NCBI RefSeq assembly: GCF_001189515.2
Contig: NZ_CP012069.2
Coordinates: forward strand, 3,149,586 to 3,213,585
Reading direction: 5' to 3'
Source of the DNA: Olsenella sp. oral taxon 807
Lineage (GTDB): Bacteria; Actinomycetota; Coriobacteriia; Coriobacteriales; Atopobiaceae
DNA: 64,000 nucleotides
Both the position numbers and the translations under genes were made by a program. This document shows positions 25,775 through 35,148 of this stretch, one piece after another. Below the pieces are notes generated by a model. It was not told where the DNA came from, ran no database searches, and was given only the letters and a program-made list of their open reading frames with translations. Numbering within the stretch: position 1 is the stretch's first letter; each line of letters starts with the position of its first letter.

Positions 25775-27694
25775 ATGCCAAAGGCTGCAGACAGCAGGAT
25801 CAGCGCGCTACTCGCATACTTCTCGCGGCATGCGACGGCAACGTTTAGGGAACTTGCCGAGACGTTGGGCGTGAGCTCGCGTACCGTCCGCAACGACGTC
25901 AAGAGGCTTAACTTCTTGCTAGGCGATATGGCCACGCTCGGGAGCGAGGCGGGCGTGCTGGCGCTTGTCATCTACGATCGCGAGGCGTTCTTTGCCTATG
26001 AGCGGGAACTGAGGGCGGCGAGCGAGCAAGCGCCAGATTCACCAAAGAGTAGGCGTGCGCGCTTGTTCGGCCTGATCGCCAGCTCAGCGAGTCCGGTCAC
26101 GATGGAGCGTCTTGCGCAGAGGCTTTACATGAGCAGGTCTACGCTTGCGGCTGACCTGGCCGCCCTGCGCGATGACATCGCCCCTTGGGGACTGAGTATC
26201 CTAGGGCGCGAGAACAGTGGGCTTGTCCTCGACGGCAATGAGATTGACATCAGGTCCTATATCATCGATAAGGCATACGATGCCATCTACGGGGATCGCC
26301 CACTTGATGGGCAGATCCAGGACATCATCGCCAAGAACGCGCGTCTGATCTCCTCCGAGACGAGCATCCGCGACATACTTGTCCGTTACGTCACCGTCAT
26401 GCTCGATCGCTTTCGCCGGGGCCACGCCATCGGTGCTATCGACGAGCCGTTGGTGGACTTTGTTGAAACGCCCGAGTTCTCGCTCGTCGATCGCCTCGTT
26501 GACGATATCGAAGGGGTCACGGGTGGCAGGTACCCGTACAAGGAGCGCCTGTTTGTCCTCCTCTCCATCGTTGGCGTGCGGACGCCGGGCGACGCCGACT
26601 CCGTGGGGCCGATCGAGCTGGACGAGGAGGTCGTCTCGCTGGTGAAGGACATCGTGACTGCCGTGCACGACGATCTTAACATTGCCATCAGCTTTGGGGA
26701 TCTCTCTACCGAAGTCCTATACCATATCAAGTACATGCTCAACCGCTTGCGCTGTGGCATCGTGCTGAGAAACCCGCTCCTGGGGGACATGAGGGAGAAG
26801 TATCCGCTCGAGTACGAGATATCTGGCATCGCCGCCCGCATCATACGCAATCACAGCGGCATTGAGGTGCCCGATGACGAGCGGGGTTACCTGACCGCCT
26901 ACTTTGGCGTTATCTTCGAGCGTCTGAGGACCTCCAGCATGAGGCATCTGAAGATAGCCGTGGTCGCGGGGTCAGAGCGCATCACGGCCCATCTCATTGA
27001 GGCGCAGCTGCGCAAGGTGCTGGACAGCTCTGACGAGGTGTCCCTCTTCACCCGATCAGAGGTGGGGGAGGATGTGCTGGAGGGCTTTGACGTGGTGCTG
27101 AGTACGACGCCGCTTTCGCTGGCGTGTGATGTGCCCATGATCATTGTGCATGAGGTGTTCGACGAGCAGGAGATGCTGGGTCGCATTCGGCGTGCCGTCA
27201 AGTCCGGTGAGGCGATCCATGCGGCCGATGCGGGCGCCAGCCCCACGATTCGCGGCCTGCTGAGGCCGGAGCGCTTCTTTTGTCTCGAGGATGTCGAGGA
27301 CTATGCGGGCGGTATCACCAGGATGGTTGACGACCTCATTGGCCAGGGCTGCCTGGACCAGGGGTTCGCAGAACGGCTCAAGAAGCGCGAGCAGCTGCAT
27401 CGCATGGTGTTCGACCATGCGGTCGCCCTGCCACACTGCCAGCAGTTCGCCACGGGGGACATTGTGCTTGCGCTGGGGACCCTTCCTCGGCCAGTGGCGT
27501 GCGGGCATGATCTCGTTCAGGTCATCTTCCTGCTGGGTGTGCCCGAGTCCGTCCATGTCGACGAGAGCGCTCTTGTGCGGGTCTACGACGAGATAGTCCA
27601 GATCGTGCAGAGCAAGGCCCTCTGCGAGCGCCTTGCGGGCGCTACGACCTATGAGGATGCGATCCGCGTCCTGAGCAGAGGGGAAGTCCCGTGA
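25775..27694 (+). CDS. gutR: PRD-containing transcriptional regulator of the glucitol operon
   Basis: This is a 639-residue BglG/MtlR-type activator. An N-terminal HTH (ISALLAYFSRHATATFRELA, then GVSSRTVRNDVKRL) is followed by a second HTH near 110, two PRD domains with conserved His-containing helices (about 200-400), an EIIB-like domain (HLKIAVVAGSERITAHLIEA) and a C-terminal EIIA-like domain (RMVFDHAVALPHCQQFATGD). PTS phosphorylation of PRD and EII domains sets activity. ATG 25775 has AGGTG upstream; a GTG at 25748 overlapping the srlD stop is an alternative. Placement inside the operon points to autoregulation. Confidence 0.85.
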   Translation: MPKAADSRISALLAYFSRHATATFRELAETLGVSSRTVRNDVKRLNFLLGDMATLGSEAGVLALVIYDREAFFAYERELRAASEQAPDSPKSRRARLFGLIASSASPVTMERLAQRLYMSRSTLAADLAALRDDIAPWGLSILGRENSGLVLDGNEIDIRSYIIDKAYDAIYGDRPLDGQIQDIIAKNARLISSETSIRDILVRYVTVMLDRFRRGHAIGAIDEPLVDFVETPEFSLVDRLVDDIEGVTGGRYPYKERLFVLLSIVGVRTPGDADSVGPIELDEEVVSLVKDIVTAVHDDLNIAISFGDLSTEVLYHIKYMLNRLRCGIVLRNPLLGDMREKYPLEYEISGIAARIIRNHSGIEVPDDERGYLTAYFGVIFERLRTSSMRHLKIAVVAGSERITAHLIEAQLRKVLDSSDEVSLFTRSEVGEDVLEGFDVVLSTTPLSLACDVPMIIVHEVFDEQEMLGRIRRAVKSGEAIHAADAGASPTIRGLLRPERFFCLEDVEDYAGGITRMVDDLIGQGCLDQGFAERLKKREQLHRMVFDHAVALPHCQQFATGDIVLALGTLPRPVACGHDLVQVIFLLGVPESVHVDESALVRVYDEIVQIVQSKALCERLAGATTYEDAIRVLSRGEVP

Positions 27695-27776
27695 TGCACT
27701 GTGTGACCGGAGTAGAGTCGATGGCTGTGATGTGTTTGGTTGCTACCAAGATATGGAAAGAAGGGAGGGAAGAAGA

Positions 27777-28256
27777 GTGCTCGCAGTCATACTCGTCATC
27801 GTTGCCGCGATGGCGGCTCAGTTCGTTCTGACGTATTGTCAGATGCATGACTTTTCTCGTGAGTTCGCAAAGCTCAAGAGAAGGGGTAGGGTTGCTGTCG
27901 GACGTAGGAGTGGAGGCTTTCATGCCGGCGCTATCGTGATGTTCCTTCTGGACGATGACGGCATCATCCGGGAGGGCAAGGTGCTTGAGGGCGTCAGCTC
28001 CTTCGCGCGCGTGAGGGACCTTCCCGGTTACGAGGGAAGAGACATCTGTAACTTGCGCGCCAGCGACGCACCTAAGGGCCATCGCAACCTCGGCAAGGCG
28101 CTCGAGGACGCCGCACGCACCTATGGGCTCTATGTTTCGGGCAAGCCGATCCCAGAGCCAGCCGCGCCCGCCCAGAACGTGGGCAAGGCAATGGAAGGCC
28201 TTCTTGGGCGGGTAAGGGTCCCCAAGGACTACCAGTCGACAATAACTAAGAGATAG
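27777..28256 (+). CDS. gutM: glucitol operon activator GutM
   Basis: GTG 27777 follows GGGAGGGA by six bases and is preferred over ATG 27753. The 159-residue protein starts with a membrane helix (VLAVILVIVAAMAAQFVLTY), then QMHDFSREFAKLKRRGRVAVGR, RSGGFHAGAIVMFLLDDDG and FARVRDLPGYEGRDI. These are the conserved blocks of GutM, a membrane-bound co-activator of sorbitol operons. It sits between the regulator and EIIC genes as in other Gram-positive operons. Confidence 0.88.
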   Translation: MLAVILVIVAAMAAQFVLTYCQMHDFSREFAKLKRRGRVAVGRRSGGFHAGAIVMFLLDDDGIIREGKVLEGVSSFARVRDLPGYEGRDICNLRASDAPKGHRNLGKALEDAARTYGLYVSGKPIPEPAAPAQNVGKAMEGLLGRVRVPKDYQSTITKR

Positions 28257-28266
28257 GAGAGGGTCC

Positions 28267-28839
28267 GTGGAAGCCATCACTAACCTCACATCCGCATTCA
28301 TGAACCTGTTCTATGAGGGCGGCAAGCAGTTCACGAGCTGGGTGACAGGAATAATCCCCCTGATCCTCATGCTCCTCGTCTTCATGAACTCGCTCGTGGC
28401 GTTCATTGGGCAAGAGCGTGTCAATCGATTCGCGAAGTTCTGTACAGGAAACCCCCTGCTTCGCTATCTTGTGCTCCCGTTTGTCAGCGCCCTGATGCTT
28501 GGCAACCCCATGGCGCTCTCGATGGGCAAGTTTTTGCCCGAGTTCTACAAGCCTGCCTACTACGCGGCTGCCTCGTATCATTGTCACACCAACAGCGGCA
28601 TCTTTGCGCACATCAATCCCGGCGAGATCTTTATCTACCTGGGCATCGCATCGGGTGTCACGGCCCTCGGCCTTGACACGTCGCAGCTTGCCCTTCGCTA
28701 CCTTCTGGTTGGCTTCGTCGCCAACTTCATCTCGGGGTGGTCGACCGAGTTTACCACACGTCTGGTCGAGCGCCAGCAGCGCGTACGCCTCGCGCGCGAG
28801 CTTGGTCAACACAACGAGCACCTTGACGCTGCGGCGTAG
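28267..28839 (+). CDS. srlA: PTS glucitol/sorbitol transporter subunit IIC
   Basis: This is a 190-residue membrane protein from GTG 28267 with TAGGAGAGGG upstream. The N-terminus FMNLFYEGGKQFTSWVTGII, GNPLLRYLVLPFVSALMLGN and KPAYYAAASYHCHTNSGIF are the family's conserved segments. It forms half of the sugar channel; the other half is fused to IIB in the next gene. It lies ten bases after gutM. Confidence 0.93.
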   Translation: MEAITNLTSAFMNLFYEGGKQFTSWVTGIIPLILMLLVFMNSLVAFIGQERVNRFAKFCTGNPLLRYLVLPFVSALMLGNPMALSMGKFLPEFYKPAYYAAASYHCHTNSGIFAHINPGEIFIYLGIASGVTALGLDTSQLALRYLLVGFVANFISGWSTEFTTRLVERQQRVRLARELGQHNEHLDAAA

Positions 28840-28854
28840 GAAGGAGACCAAACA

Positions 28855-29898
28855 ATGGCTGAGTTCAAGGCTATCAAGATCGTTGCAGGCGATGGTGGTT
28901 GGGGAGGCCCGCTTGTGGTCAAAGCCACGCCTAAGCGCAATAAGGTTATGTACATAGTCGGTGGTGGCGCCGAGCCCGAGTGCCTCTCTCGCATCGTTGA
29001 GCTGTCAGGTATGACGCCCGTCAATGGCTTCAAGACCTCCTGCCCGGAGGAGGAGATCGCCATGGTTGTCATCGACTGCGGCGGCACCCTGCGCTGCGGC
29101 ATCTACCCGCAGAAGGGCATTCCCACCGCCAACGTGATGCCGACTGGTAAGTCGGGTCCGCTGGCACAGTACATCAAAGAGGACATTTACGTCTCTTCGG
29201 TCAAGTCCAGCTGCATCTCTCTTGCAGATGGATCCGAGGCCGTCTCTGGCAGCTACGCTACGGCTGAAGGCACCGCCACCGCTGCCACCAGCGAGGCCAA
29301 GGATTCTGGTGTTGACTCTGGTGTGTCTGGCAAGGACAAGGACTACATGGCGAGCACGCCGCAAAAGAAGAGCAGCCTGCTGTCTGCCATAGGCATGGGC
29401 GTTGGCACCTTTGTCAACACGCTCTACCAGGCGGGTCGTGACGCCATCCAGACCTGTATCACCACGCTGTTGCCGTTCATGGCGTTCGTCGCGATGCTTA
29501 TTGGCGTCATCAACGGCACGGGGCTCGGCAACCTCATTGCCAACTTCCTCTCGCCGCTTGCTGGCAACCCCGTGGGCCTGCTGGTTCTCGGCATCGTCGT
29601 GTCCATTCCCGGTCTCTCTGCGCTGCTTGGTCCCGGAGCGGTCATCGCCCAGATCATAGGAACGCTTATCGGTGCCGAGATCGGCAAGGGCGCCATCGCG
29701 CCCCAGATGGCCCTGCCCGCGCTGTTTGCGATTAACAACCAGTGTGCCTGCGACTTCGTTCCCGTTGGCCTGGGCCTTGCCGAGGCCGAGACCGAGACCA
29801 TAGAGGTCGGCGTACTATCTGTCATGTACTCCCGCTTCCTTACCGGCTGGGTTCGCGTACTCCTCGCATTCGCCGCATCCGTCGGTCTGTACGCGTAG
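28855..29898 (+). CDS. srlE: PTS glucitol/sorbitol transporter subunit IIBC
   Basis: This is a 347-residue fusion. The IIB domain (about 1-125) starts AIKIVAGDGGWGGPLVVKA and has the phosphorylated cysteine in VVIDCGGTLRCGIYPQKGIP. A Ser/Ala/Thr-rich linker (about 130-165) leads to the IIC2 membrane domain (LLSAIGMGVGTFVNTLYQAG, SIPGLSALLGPGAVIAQIIG, FAINNQCACDFVPVGLGLAE). Phosphate passes from IIA to IIB Cys to incoming sorbitol. AAGGAGAC precedes ATG. Confidence 0.93.
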   Translation: MAEFKAIKIVAGDGGWGGPLVVKATPKRNKVMYIVGGGAEPECLSRIVELSGMTPVNGFKTSCPEEEIAMVVIDCGGTLRCGIYPQKGIPTANVMPTGKSGPLAQYIKEDIYVSSVKSSCISLADGSEAVSGSYATAEGTATAATSEAKDSGVDSGVSGKDKDYMASTPQKKSSLLSAIGMGVGTFVNTLYQAGRDAIQTCITTLLPFMAFVAMLIGVINGTGLGNLIANFLSPLAGNPVGLLVLGIVVSIPGLSALLGPGAVIAQIIGTLIGAEIGKGAIAPQMALPALFAINNQCACDFVPVGLGLAEAETETIEVGVLSVMYSRFLTGWVRVLLAFAASVGLYA

Positions 29899-29953
29899 TA
29901 TGTTGGCGTCGGTAGGTGTCCCCTGCGCTTACGTTTGGCACGAGTAGATTGGA

Positions 29954-30328
29954 ATGGTGATGAAAGCTATCTATGAGAACAAGGTACTGGGCGTGGGCCC
30001 TCACGCCGAGGATTTTAGGGCTACCAATATGCTCATCCTCTTTGGTGCGACAGCGCCCCCAGAGCTCAAGGACTATTGCTACCTGGTCAATGTGAATCCC
30101 ATAGACGGGCAGATCTCTGTCGGCGACATTCTTCGCATAGATGATGGCTTCTATAAGATCACGTGTATCGGTGCCGAGGCCCCGGTCACCCTGCAGAGTC
30201 TGGGGCACTGCAGCATCAGCTTCACCGGTGTCACCGAGCCCAACATGGCCGGCACGCTCTACGTGGAGCAGGCCGAGGTCCCCGTGCTACAGGTCGGTAC
30301 CACCATACAGATCATCAAGTACGAGTAA
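29954..30328 (+). CDS. srlB: PTS glucitol/sorbitol transporter subunit IIA
   Basis: This is a 124-residue soluble IIA. It has IYENKVLGVGPHAEDFRATN (phosphorylated histidine expected in the GPHA segment), MLILFGATAPPELKDYCYLV, and KITCIGAEAPVTLQSLGHCS. ATG 29960 is an alternative start two codons downstream. Last gene of the operon; repeat A copy 2 begins seven bases after its stop and may act as the operon's 3' end. Confidence 0.92.
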   Translation: MVMKAIYENKVLGVGPHAEDFRATNMLILFGATAPPELKDYCYLVNVNPIDGQISVGDILRIDDGFYKITCIGAEAPVTLQSLGHCSISFTGVTEPNMAGTLYVEQAEVPVLQVGTTIQIIKYE

Positions 30329-30334
30329 GGGGAT

Positions 30335-30454
30335 GGCACCCCGGCGCCTCAGTGCCCCGCAGATTCTGGGGTACCTAAGAATTTGACTCAACTGGGCAAA
30401 CGTCGCCGCCTCGGTACCCCGCAGATTCTGGGGCACCGAGGTGGCGTTGGGGCC
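30335..30454 (+). repeat. A element, copy 2 (right of glucitol operon)
   Basis: Same orientation as and 117 of 120 positions identical to copy 1 at 24655 by eye. The differences are one base in the first arm and two in the second. The core CTGGGCAAACG lies at 30392-30402. Together the copies enclose a 5.6-kb segment that holds exactly the glucitol operon. Confidence 0.9.
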
Positions 30455-30504
30455 TTATGGGTGCAGACTTCGCGAAGGTTGCGAAACCTCAGCGGTCTTG
30501 GCGA

Positions 30505-30613
30505 TCGTGGTATATACTTTTAAGGCTTTTCCACTGAGCCCCGTAATCTCGCAGGAAAAGATCCGGCTGTCCGTCCAGGGGCCGCCGAAGCACAGGTTTC
30601 AAGGAGGAGTCAA
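30505..30613 (+). promoter_or_regulatory. promoter and leader of the rplM-rpsI operon
   Basis: TGGTATATA at 30508-30516 is an extended -10 element. The transcribed leader of about 85 bases before the GTG start contains paired G/C blocks (GTCCGTCCAGGGGCCGCC). It could correspond to an L13-type autoregulatory leader, but I could not assign the structure. AAGGAGGAG precedes the start. Confidence 0.4.
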
Positions 30614-31054
30614 GTGACCAAGTCGACTCATTACGCCAAGAAAGGTGAGGTCGAGCGCAAGTGGGTGCTTATCGACGCTGACGGTGCCACGCTCGGTCGC
30701 CTCGCGACGAGGGCGGCCATGATCCTTCGCGGCAAGGATAAGCCACAGTATACGCCCAACGCCGACACTGGTGACTTCGTGATTGTCATCAACGCAGACA
30801 AGGTGAGGCTTACGGGCACCAAGGCAGAGCATAAGAGCTACTGGCGCCATTCTGGTTGGCTGGGAGGCCTCAAGACAGAGTCTTTCGCAGATGTCATGGC
30901 CAAGCGTCCCGAGCGAGTCATCGAGCACGCCGTCAAGGGCATGCTCCCCAAGACCACGCTCGGCCGCCAGCAGGGCATGAAGCTCAAGGTCTACGCTGGC
31001 CCCGAGCATCCGCATGCTGCTCAGAATCCCACCAAGATCGATCTGGAGGCGTAA
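30614..31054 (+). CDS. rplM: 50S ribosomal protein L13
   Basis: This is a 146-residue L13 starting with GTG. It has [79 protein letters not shown] and the C-terminal [33 protein letters not shown]. Assembles early into the 50S subunit. Three bases separate it from rpsI. Confidence 0.98.
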   Translation: MTKSTHYAKKGEVERKWVLIDADGATLGRLATRAAMILRGKDKPQYTPNADTGDFVIVINADKVRLTGTKAEHKSYWRHSGWLGGLKTESFADVMAKRPERVIEHAVKGMLPKTTLGRQQGMKLKVYAGPEHPHAAQNPTKIDLEA

Positions 31055-31057
31055 CCG

Positions 31058-31453
31058 ATGGCTGATAACATCGCTCTGTATACCGGCACTGGGCGTCGCA
31101 AGGAGGCGACGGCACGTGTCCGCCTGATCCCTGGCACTGGTAAGGTCAGTGTTAACGGCCGTGAGGCCGCACAGTACTTTGGGCGCCAGCAGCTCGTTGA
31201 TAACGCTATGGCTCCGTTTCGCGTGACTGACACCGTCGGTCGTTTTGACGTCTTCGCGAACTGTGACGGAGGCGGCATCAACGGCCAGTCCGGGGCACTA
31301 CGCCTTGGCATCGCCCGCGCCCTGCTCGAGGCAGGCGAGTATCGCGCCGAGCTCAAGAAGGCTGGCCTGCTCACGCGAGACTCCCGTGCGGTCGAGCGTA
31401 AGAAGTACGGCCTCAAGAAGGCCCGCAAGCGCCCGCAGTTCTCCAAGCGCTAG
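31058..31453 (+). CDS. rpsI: 30S ribosomal protein S9
   Basis: This is a 131-residue S9. It has [37 protein letters not shown], the glycine-rich [20 protein letters not shown] and the basic C-terminus [17 protein letters not shown] that reaches the ribosomal P site. Second gene of the L13-S9 operon. Confidence 0.98.
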   Translation: MADNIALYTGTGRRKEATARVRLIPGTGKVSVNGREAAQYFGRQQLVDNAMAPFRVTDTVGRFDVFANCDGGGINGQSGALRLGIARALLEAGEYRAELKKAGLLTRDSRAVERKKYGLKKARKRPQFSKR

Positions 31454-31519
31454 GATTCTCTTGGCCCACCGCTGTGTGGCGTGTGCCGTTCCTATCGGCA
31501 AAAGAGGAGTTGTTTGTGT

Positions 31520-31550
31520 GGGGAAGTCGCGTTTGCGGCTTCCCCGTCTT
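31520..31550 (+). terminator. terminator of the rplM-rpsI operon
   Basis: GGGGAAGTCGC (31520-31530) pairs with GCGGCTTCCCC (31535-31545), loop GTTT, followed by GTCTT. The rest of the 370-bp gap to glmM holds no recognised gene. Confidence 0.7.
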
Positions 31551-31822
31551 GTGTCTGACGCAGGCGTGAGGGCAATCCCGCTCCCTTGTAGTGACTCGGT
31601 CGCCACAATGAGCTGCCTGATTGCGCAATTCGCCTGGGCCTTCTGGGTGCGCCCAACTTCCCGCGACCGTGCTTGGGCCCGATTTTATCGGATGTACCCC
31701 GTATCCTCATCTGACGCAGCAGACATATGCTGCTAGAATTCTGCCGTGTAAAGTCTGAGGAGTAGTCCTACGTGCCGGGTCGTCGCGCAAGCGCCGTGGT
31801 GCCTGGCGCAGGAGAGGAAGCT

Positions 31823-33160
31823 ATGAGGTACTTTGGGACGGACGGATTTCGCGGCAAGGCCAATGAGGGTCTCGACGTCGAACATGCCTACAAGATAGGT
31901 CGCTTCGTAGGGTGGTACTACGGCGCGCGTCAGGAGCGCAAGGCCCGCGTCGTGCTCGGTAAGGATACGCGTCGCTCAAGCTACATGTTCGAGTCCGCGC
32001 TCGTGGCGGGGCTCGTTGCCTCCGGTGCCGATGCGTACATGCTCCACGTCATCCCCACGCCCGGGGTCTCCTACGAGACGCTCGACGGCCGATTCGACTG
32101 CGGCATCATGATCACGGCGTCGCATAACCCCTTTACCGACAACGGTATCAAGCTCGTCAACAGCGAAGGCTACAAGATGGACGAGGACGTGCTTGAGCGG
32201 ATAGAGGACTACATCGACGACAAGGTGGAAGTCCCCCTCGCGACGGGCGATGCCATAGGGTGCACTGTGGACTACATGCAGGGCCGCAACCGCTATATAG
32301 CCTCCCTCATCGCCAGCGCCAACTTCTCGCTCCAAGGTGTCAAGGTGGGGCTTGACTGCGCGAACGGCGCCGCCTCCTCGGTCGCCAAGCCCGTCTTCGA
32401 TGCGCTTGGGGCGGATGTGCGCGTGATAAGCAACGCGCCGGACGGCTTTAACATCAACGTCGACTGCGGCTCCACCCACATCGAGCGCCTGCAGCGGCAC
32501 GTGGTCGAACAAGGTCTTGACGTGGGGTTTGCCTATGACGGAGACGCGGATCGCTGCCTTGCCGTCGACGAGCGCGGTCGCACCGTTGACGGTGACCTCA
32601 TCCTCTACATCTGTGGGAAGTATCTGCATAAGCATGGTCGCCTTGCCGCAGGCACCATCGTCCCCACGGTCATGAGCAACTACGGCCTCTTCAAGGCCTT
32701 CGACGAGGCGAGCCTCTCGTACGTGACCACAGATGTGGGCGACAAGAACGTCTATGCCTGCATGCGCGAGAATGGCTACTCGCTCGGCGGGGAGCAGTCG
32801 GGCCACATCATCTTTGGCGACATCGAGCGCACGGGGGACGGCATCATGACGAGCCTGCGCATCATGGAGGTCATCCGTGCGGAGCGAGAGACCCTCTCTC
32901 AGCTTGCGGCGCCCGTGAGGCTCTATCCCCAGCAGCTCGTGAACGTTCGTGTTGCGGACAAGGCTGCCGCCATGGAGTCCGTCGATGTCAAGGCGGCCGT
33001 CAGAGAGGCCGAGGAATTCCTTGGGGGCAACGGTCGGGTGCTCGTGCGTGCTTCCGGCACCGAACCCCTCATCCGCGTGCTCGCGGAGGCACCAGAGGAT
33101 GCGCTGTGCACCCAGGCCAATGATATCGTCGTAAGGGCGCTCGAACCCTTTGGGGTGTAG
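31823..33160 (+). CDS. glmM: phosphoglucosamine mutase
   Basis: ATG 31823 with GGAGAGGAAG upstream gives the canonical start MRYFGTDGFRGKAN. The 445-residue enzyme has the phosphoserine in TASHNPF (Ser100), the metal loop DGDADRC, sugar-binding GEQSGHII and the phosphate site RASGTEPLIRV. It turns glucosamine 6-phosphate into glucosamine 1-phosphate for UDP-GlcNAc. It sits next to glmS, which supplies its substrate. Confidence 0.97.
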   Translation: MRYFGTDGFRGKANEGLDVEHAYKIGRFVGWYYGARQERKARVVLGKDTRRSSYMFESALVAGLVASGADAYMLHVIPTPGVSYETLDGRFDCGIMITASHNPFTDNGIKLVNSEGYKMDEDVLERIEDYIDDKVEVPLATGDAIGCTVDYMQGRNRYIASLIASANFSLQGVKVGLDCANGAASSVAKPVFDALGADVRVISNAPDGFNINVDCGSTHIERLQRHVVEQGLDVGFAYDGDADRCLAVDERGRTVDGDLILYICGKYLHKHGRLAAGTIVPTVMSNYGLFKAFDEASLSYVTTDVGDKNVYACMRENGYSLGGEQSGHIIFGDIERTGDGIMTSLRIMEVIRAERETLSQLAAPVRLYPQQLVNVRVADKAAAMESVDVKAAVREAEEFLGGNGRVLVRASGTEPLIRVLAEAPEDALCTQANDIVVRALEPFGV

Positions 33161-33278
33161 TCTCGAGCGAGTTCGAGGGGCCTCGGACAAGCTGCTTGTC
33201 CGATCGAGCCAACAGGGCACAAAAAGTGGCTCTGCGTTCGTACATCCAAGTTAGCGTGGCAAAGATGGAGGCATGCGC

Positions 33279-35123
33279 ATGTGCGGAATCGTAGGATATA
33301 CCGGCAAGAATCAGGCAATCAACTACCTGCTCGATGGCCTTGCGGCCTTGGAGTACCGCGGGTATGACTCGGCTGGCGTTGCCATCATCTCGCCCTCAAG
33401 GCACTTGCACGTCGTCAAGTGCCAAGGTCGTGTGGAGGCGTTGCGCCAGCGTTGCGATGACGCGAACCTCGTGGGCAGCTGTGGCATCGGCCATACCCGA
33501 TGGGCCACCCATGGCGCCCCCGCCGACAGGAACGCCCATCCGCACACGGACTGCTCGGGCAGCATCGCCATCGTCCACAACGGCATCATCGAGAACTTCG
33601 AGGAGCTTCGTCGCAGCCTGCGTGCCGAGGGACACGAGTTCAAGAGCGAGACCGACTCCGAGGTCATAGCGCACCTTTTTGGGGATGCGTGGAACGGTCC
33701 GGCCAAGGGGGACATGGTCGGCGCGCTGCGTAACACCGTCGCACGCCTCGAGGGGTCATGGGCCATCGCCGTCATCTGCTCCGACGTACCCGACCAGATC
33801 GTCGTGACGCGCTGTGGAAGTCCGCTTGTCGTGGCCTCCACCGAGGACGGCGCATACGCGGCATCGGACGTCATACCGCTTTCCTCCGTCACGGACCACG
33901 TGGTACAGCTTGAAGACGGTGATATCGCCCTGCTCGAGAAGGACGGGGGCATCACTGTCTATGACGCGAGTGGCGGCGAGGTAACAGAGCCCAAGGGCCT
34001 CGACATCGACTGGGACGCCTCGATGGCGACGCTCGGTGGCCACTCCGACTTCATGGGCAAGGAGATCGCCGAGCAGCCCGAGGCTATCGAGCGCCTGCTC
34101 AAGGATCGTCTCGGCAAACATGGCATCGAGATGGACGAGCTGCGCATGACGCGCGAGGAGCTGTCTCAGGTAGATCGCGTCTACATCATCGGCTGCGGAA
34201 CCTCCTACAATGTGGGTCTCATAGCAAAGACCCTCATAGAGCACTGGGCTCGGATCTTCGTCTCGGTTGAGTTCGCCTCGGAGTTCAATTATGCCGACGT
34301 CCTTGTGACTGACCATACCCTCTGCCTCATCATCACGCAGTCTGGCGAGACGGCAGACACCCTAGCGGCTGCTCGCAGGCTCAAGGGCATGGGCTGCAAG
34401 ATCTTCGCGATCACCAATGTGTTGGGGAGCTCGGCCGCACGTGAGGCCGATGGCACGCTCTACGTGCAGGCTGGTCCCGAGGTAGCTGTTGCCTCCACCA
34501 AGGCGTATACTGCCCAGATGGTTGCGTCCGCGCTTGTAGCCCTGCGCTTGGCCTTTGCCAACGGCAGCATGACGCCCTGTGACGTCGAGATGATCTACCG
34601 CGAGCTCAGGCAGGTGCCTGACCTCATCCGCGAGATCTTTAACCGCAGTTGGCAGGACAAGCAGGCCGTGCCCATCTTCCAGGATGCCACGAGTGCGCTT
34701 TACCTGGGGCGTGGCACCAACTCGACCACGGCCTACGAGGGTGCCCTCAAGATGAAGGAGATCGCCTACGTGCATGCCGAGGCCTACCCCGCAGGCGAGA
34801 TGAAGCATGGTCCCATCGCGCTCATCGAACCCGGCTTCCCGGTACTCGCGGTGGTTCCCGATGATCACGTGCACGATAAGACCGTCTCGAACATCATGGA
34901 GTCCATCGCTCGCGGAGCCAAGGTGGTCGCTGTGGCGACTGACGGTGACGAGGAGGTGGCCCAGCTCTGCGAGCAGGTGCTATGGGTGCCGAAGATGGAC
35001 GAGTACATTGTGCCCATCGTCGCAGTCGTGCACCTGCAGATGCTTGCGCGCTACGTCGCCAAGGCCAAGGGTCTTGACGTTGACAAGCCGCGTAACCTCG
35101 CAAAGTCCGTTACGGTTGAGTAG
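33279..35123 (+). CDS. glmS: glucosamine-fructose-6-phosphate aminotransferase (isomerising)
   Basis: The start is set at ATG 33279 so that Cys follows Met (MCGIVGYTG); that Cys is the glutaminase nucleophile after Met removal. GGAGG lies 8 bases upstream, while the ATG at 33273 would be too close. The 614-residue protein has GIGHTRWATHG, NAHPHTDCSG, and two SIS domains (IGCGTSYNVGLIAKTL, TQSGETADTLAA, GRGTNSTTAYEGALKMKEIA) ending NLAKSVTVE. It makes glucosamine 6-phosphate from fructose 6-phosphate and glutamine, the entry to cell-wall amino sugars. Confidence 0.98.
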   Translation: MCGIVGYTGKNQAINYLLDGLAALEYRGYDSAGVAIISPSRHLHVVKCQGRVEALRQRCDDANLVGSCGIGHTRWATHGAPADRNAHPHTDCSGSIAIVHNGIIENFEELRRSLRAEGHEFKSETDSEVIAHLFGDAWNGPAKGDMVGALRNTVARLEGSWAIAVICSDVPDQIVVTRCGSPLVVASTEDGAYAASDVIPLSSVTDHVVQLEDGDIALLEKDGGITVYDASGGEVTEPKGLDIDWDASMATLGGHSDFMGKEIAEQPEAIERLLKDRLGKHGIEMDELRMTREELSQVDRVYIIGCGTSYNVGLIAKTLIEHWARIFVSVEFASEFNYADVLVTDHTLCLIITQSGETADTLAAARRLKGMGCKIFAITNVLGSSAAREADGTLYVQAGPEVAVASTKAYTAQMVASALVALRLAFANGSMTPCDVEMIYRELRQVPDLIREIFNRSWQDKQAVPIFQDATSALYLGRGTNSTTAYEGALKMKEIAYVHAEAYPAGEMKHGPIALIEPGFPVLAVVPDDHVHDKTVSNIMESIARGAKVVAVATDGDEEVAQLCEQVLWVPKMDEYIVPIVAVVHLQMLARYVAKAKGLDVDKPRNLAKSVTVE

Positions 35124-35148
35124 CGATGACGGGCGAAGGGGAGACGTG

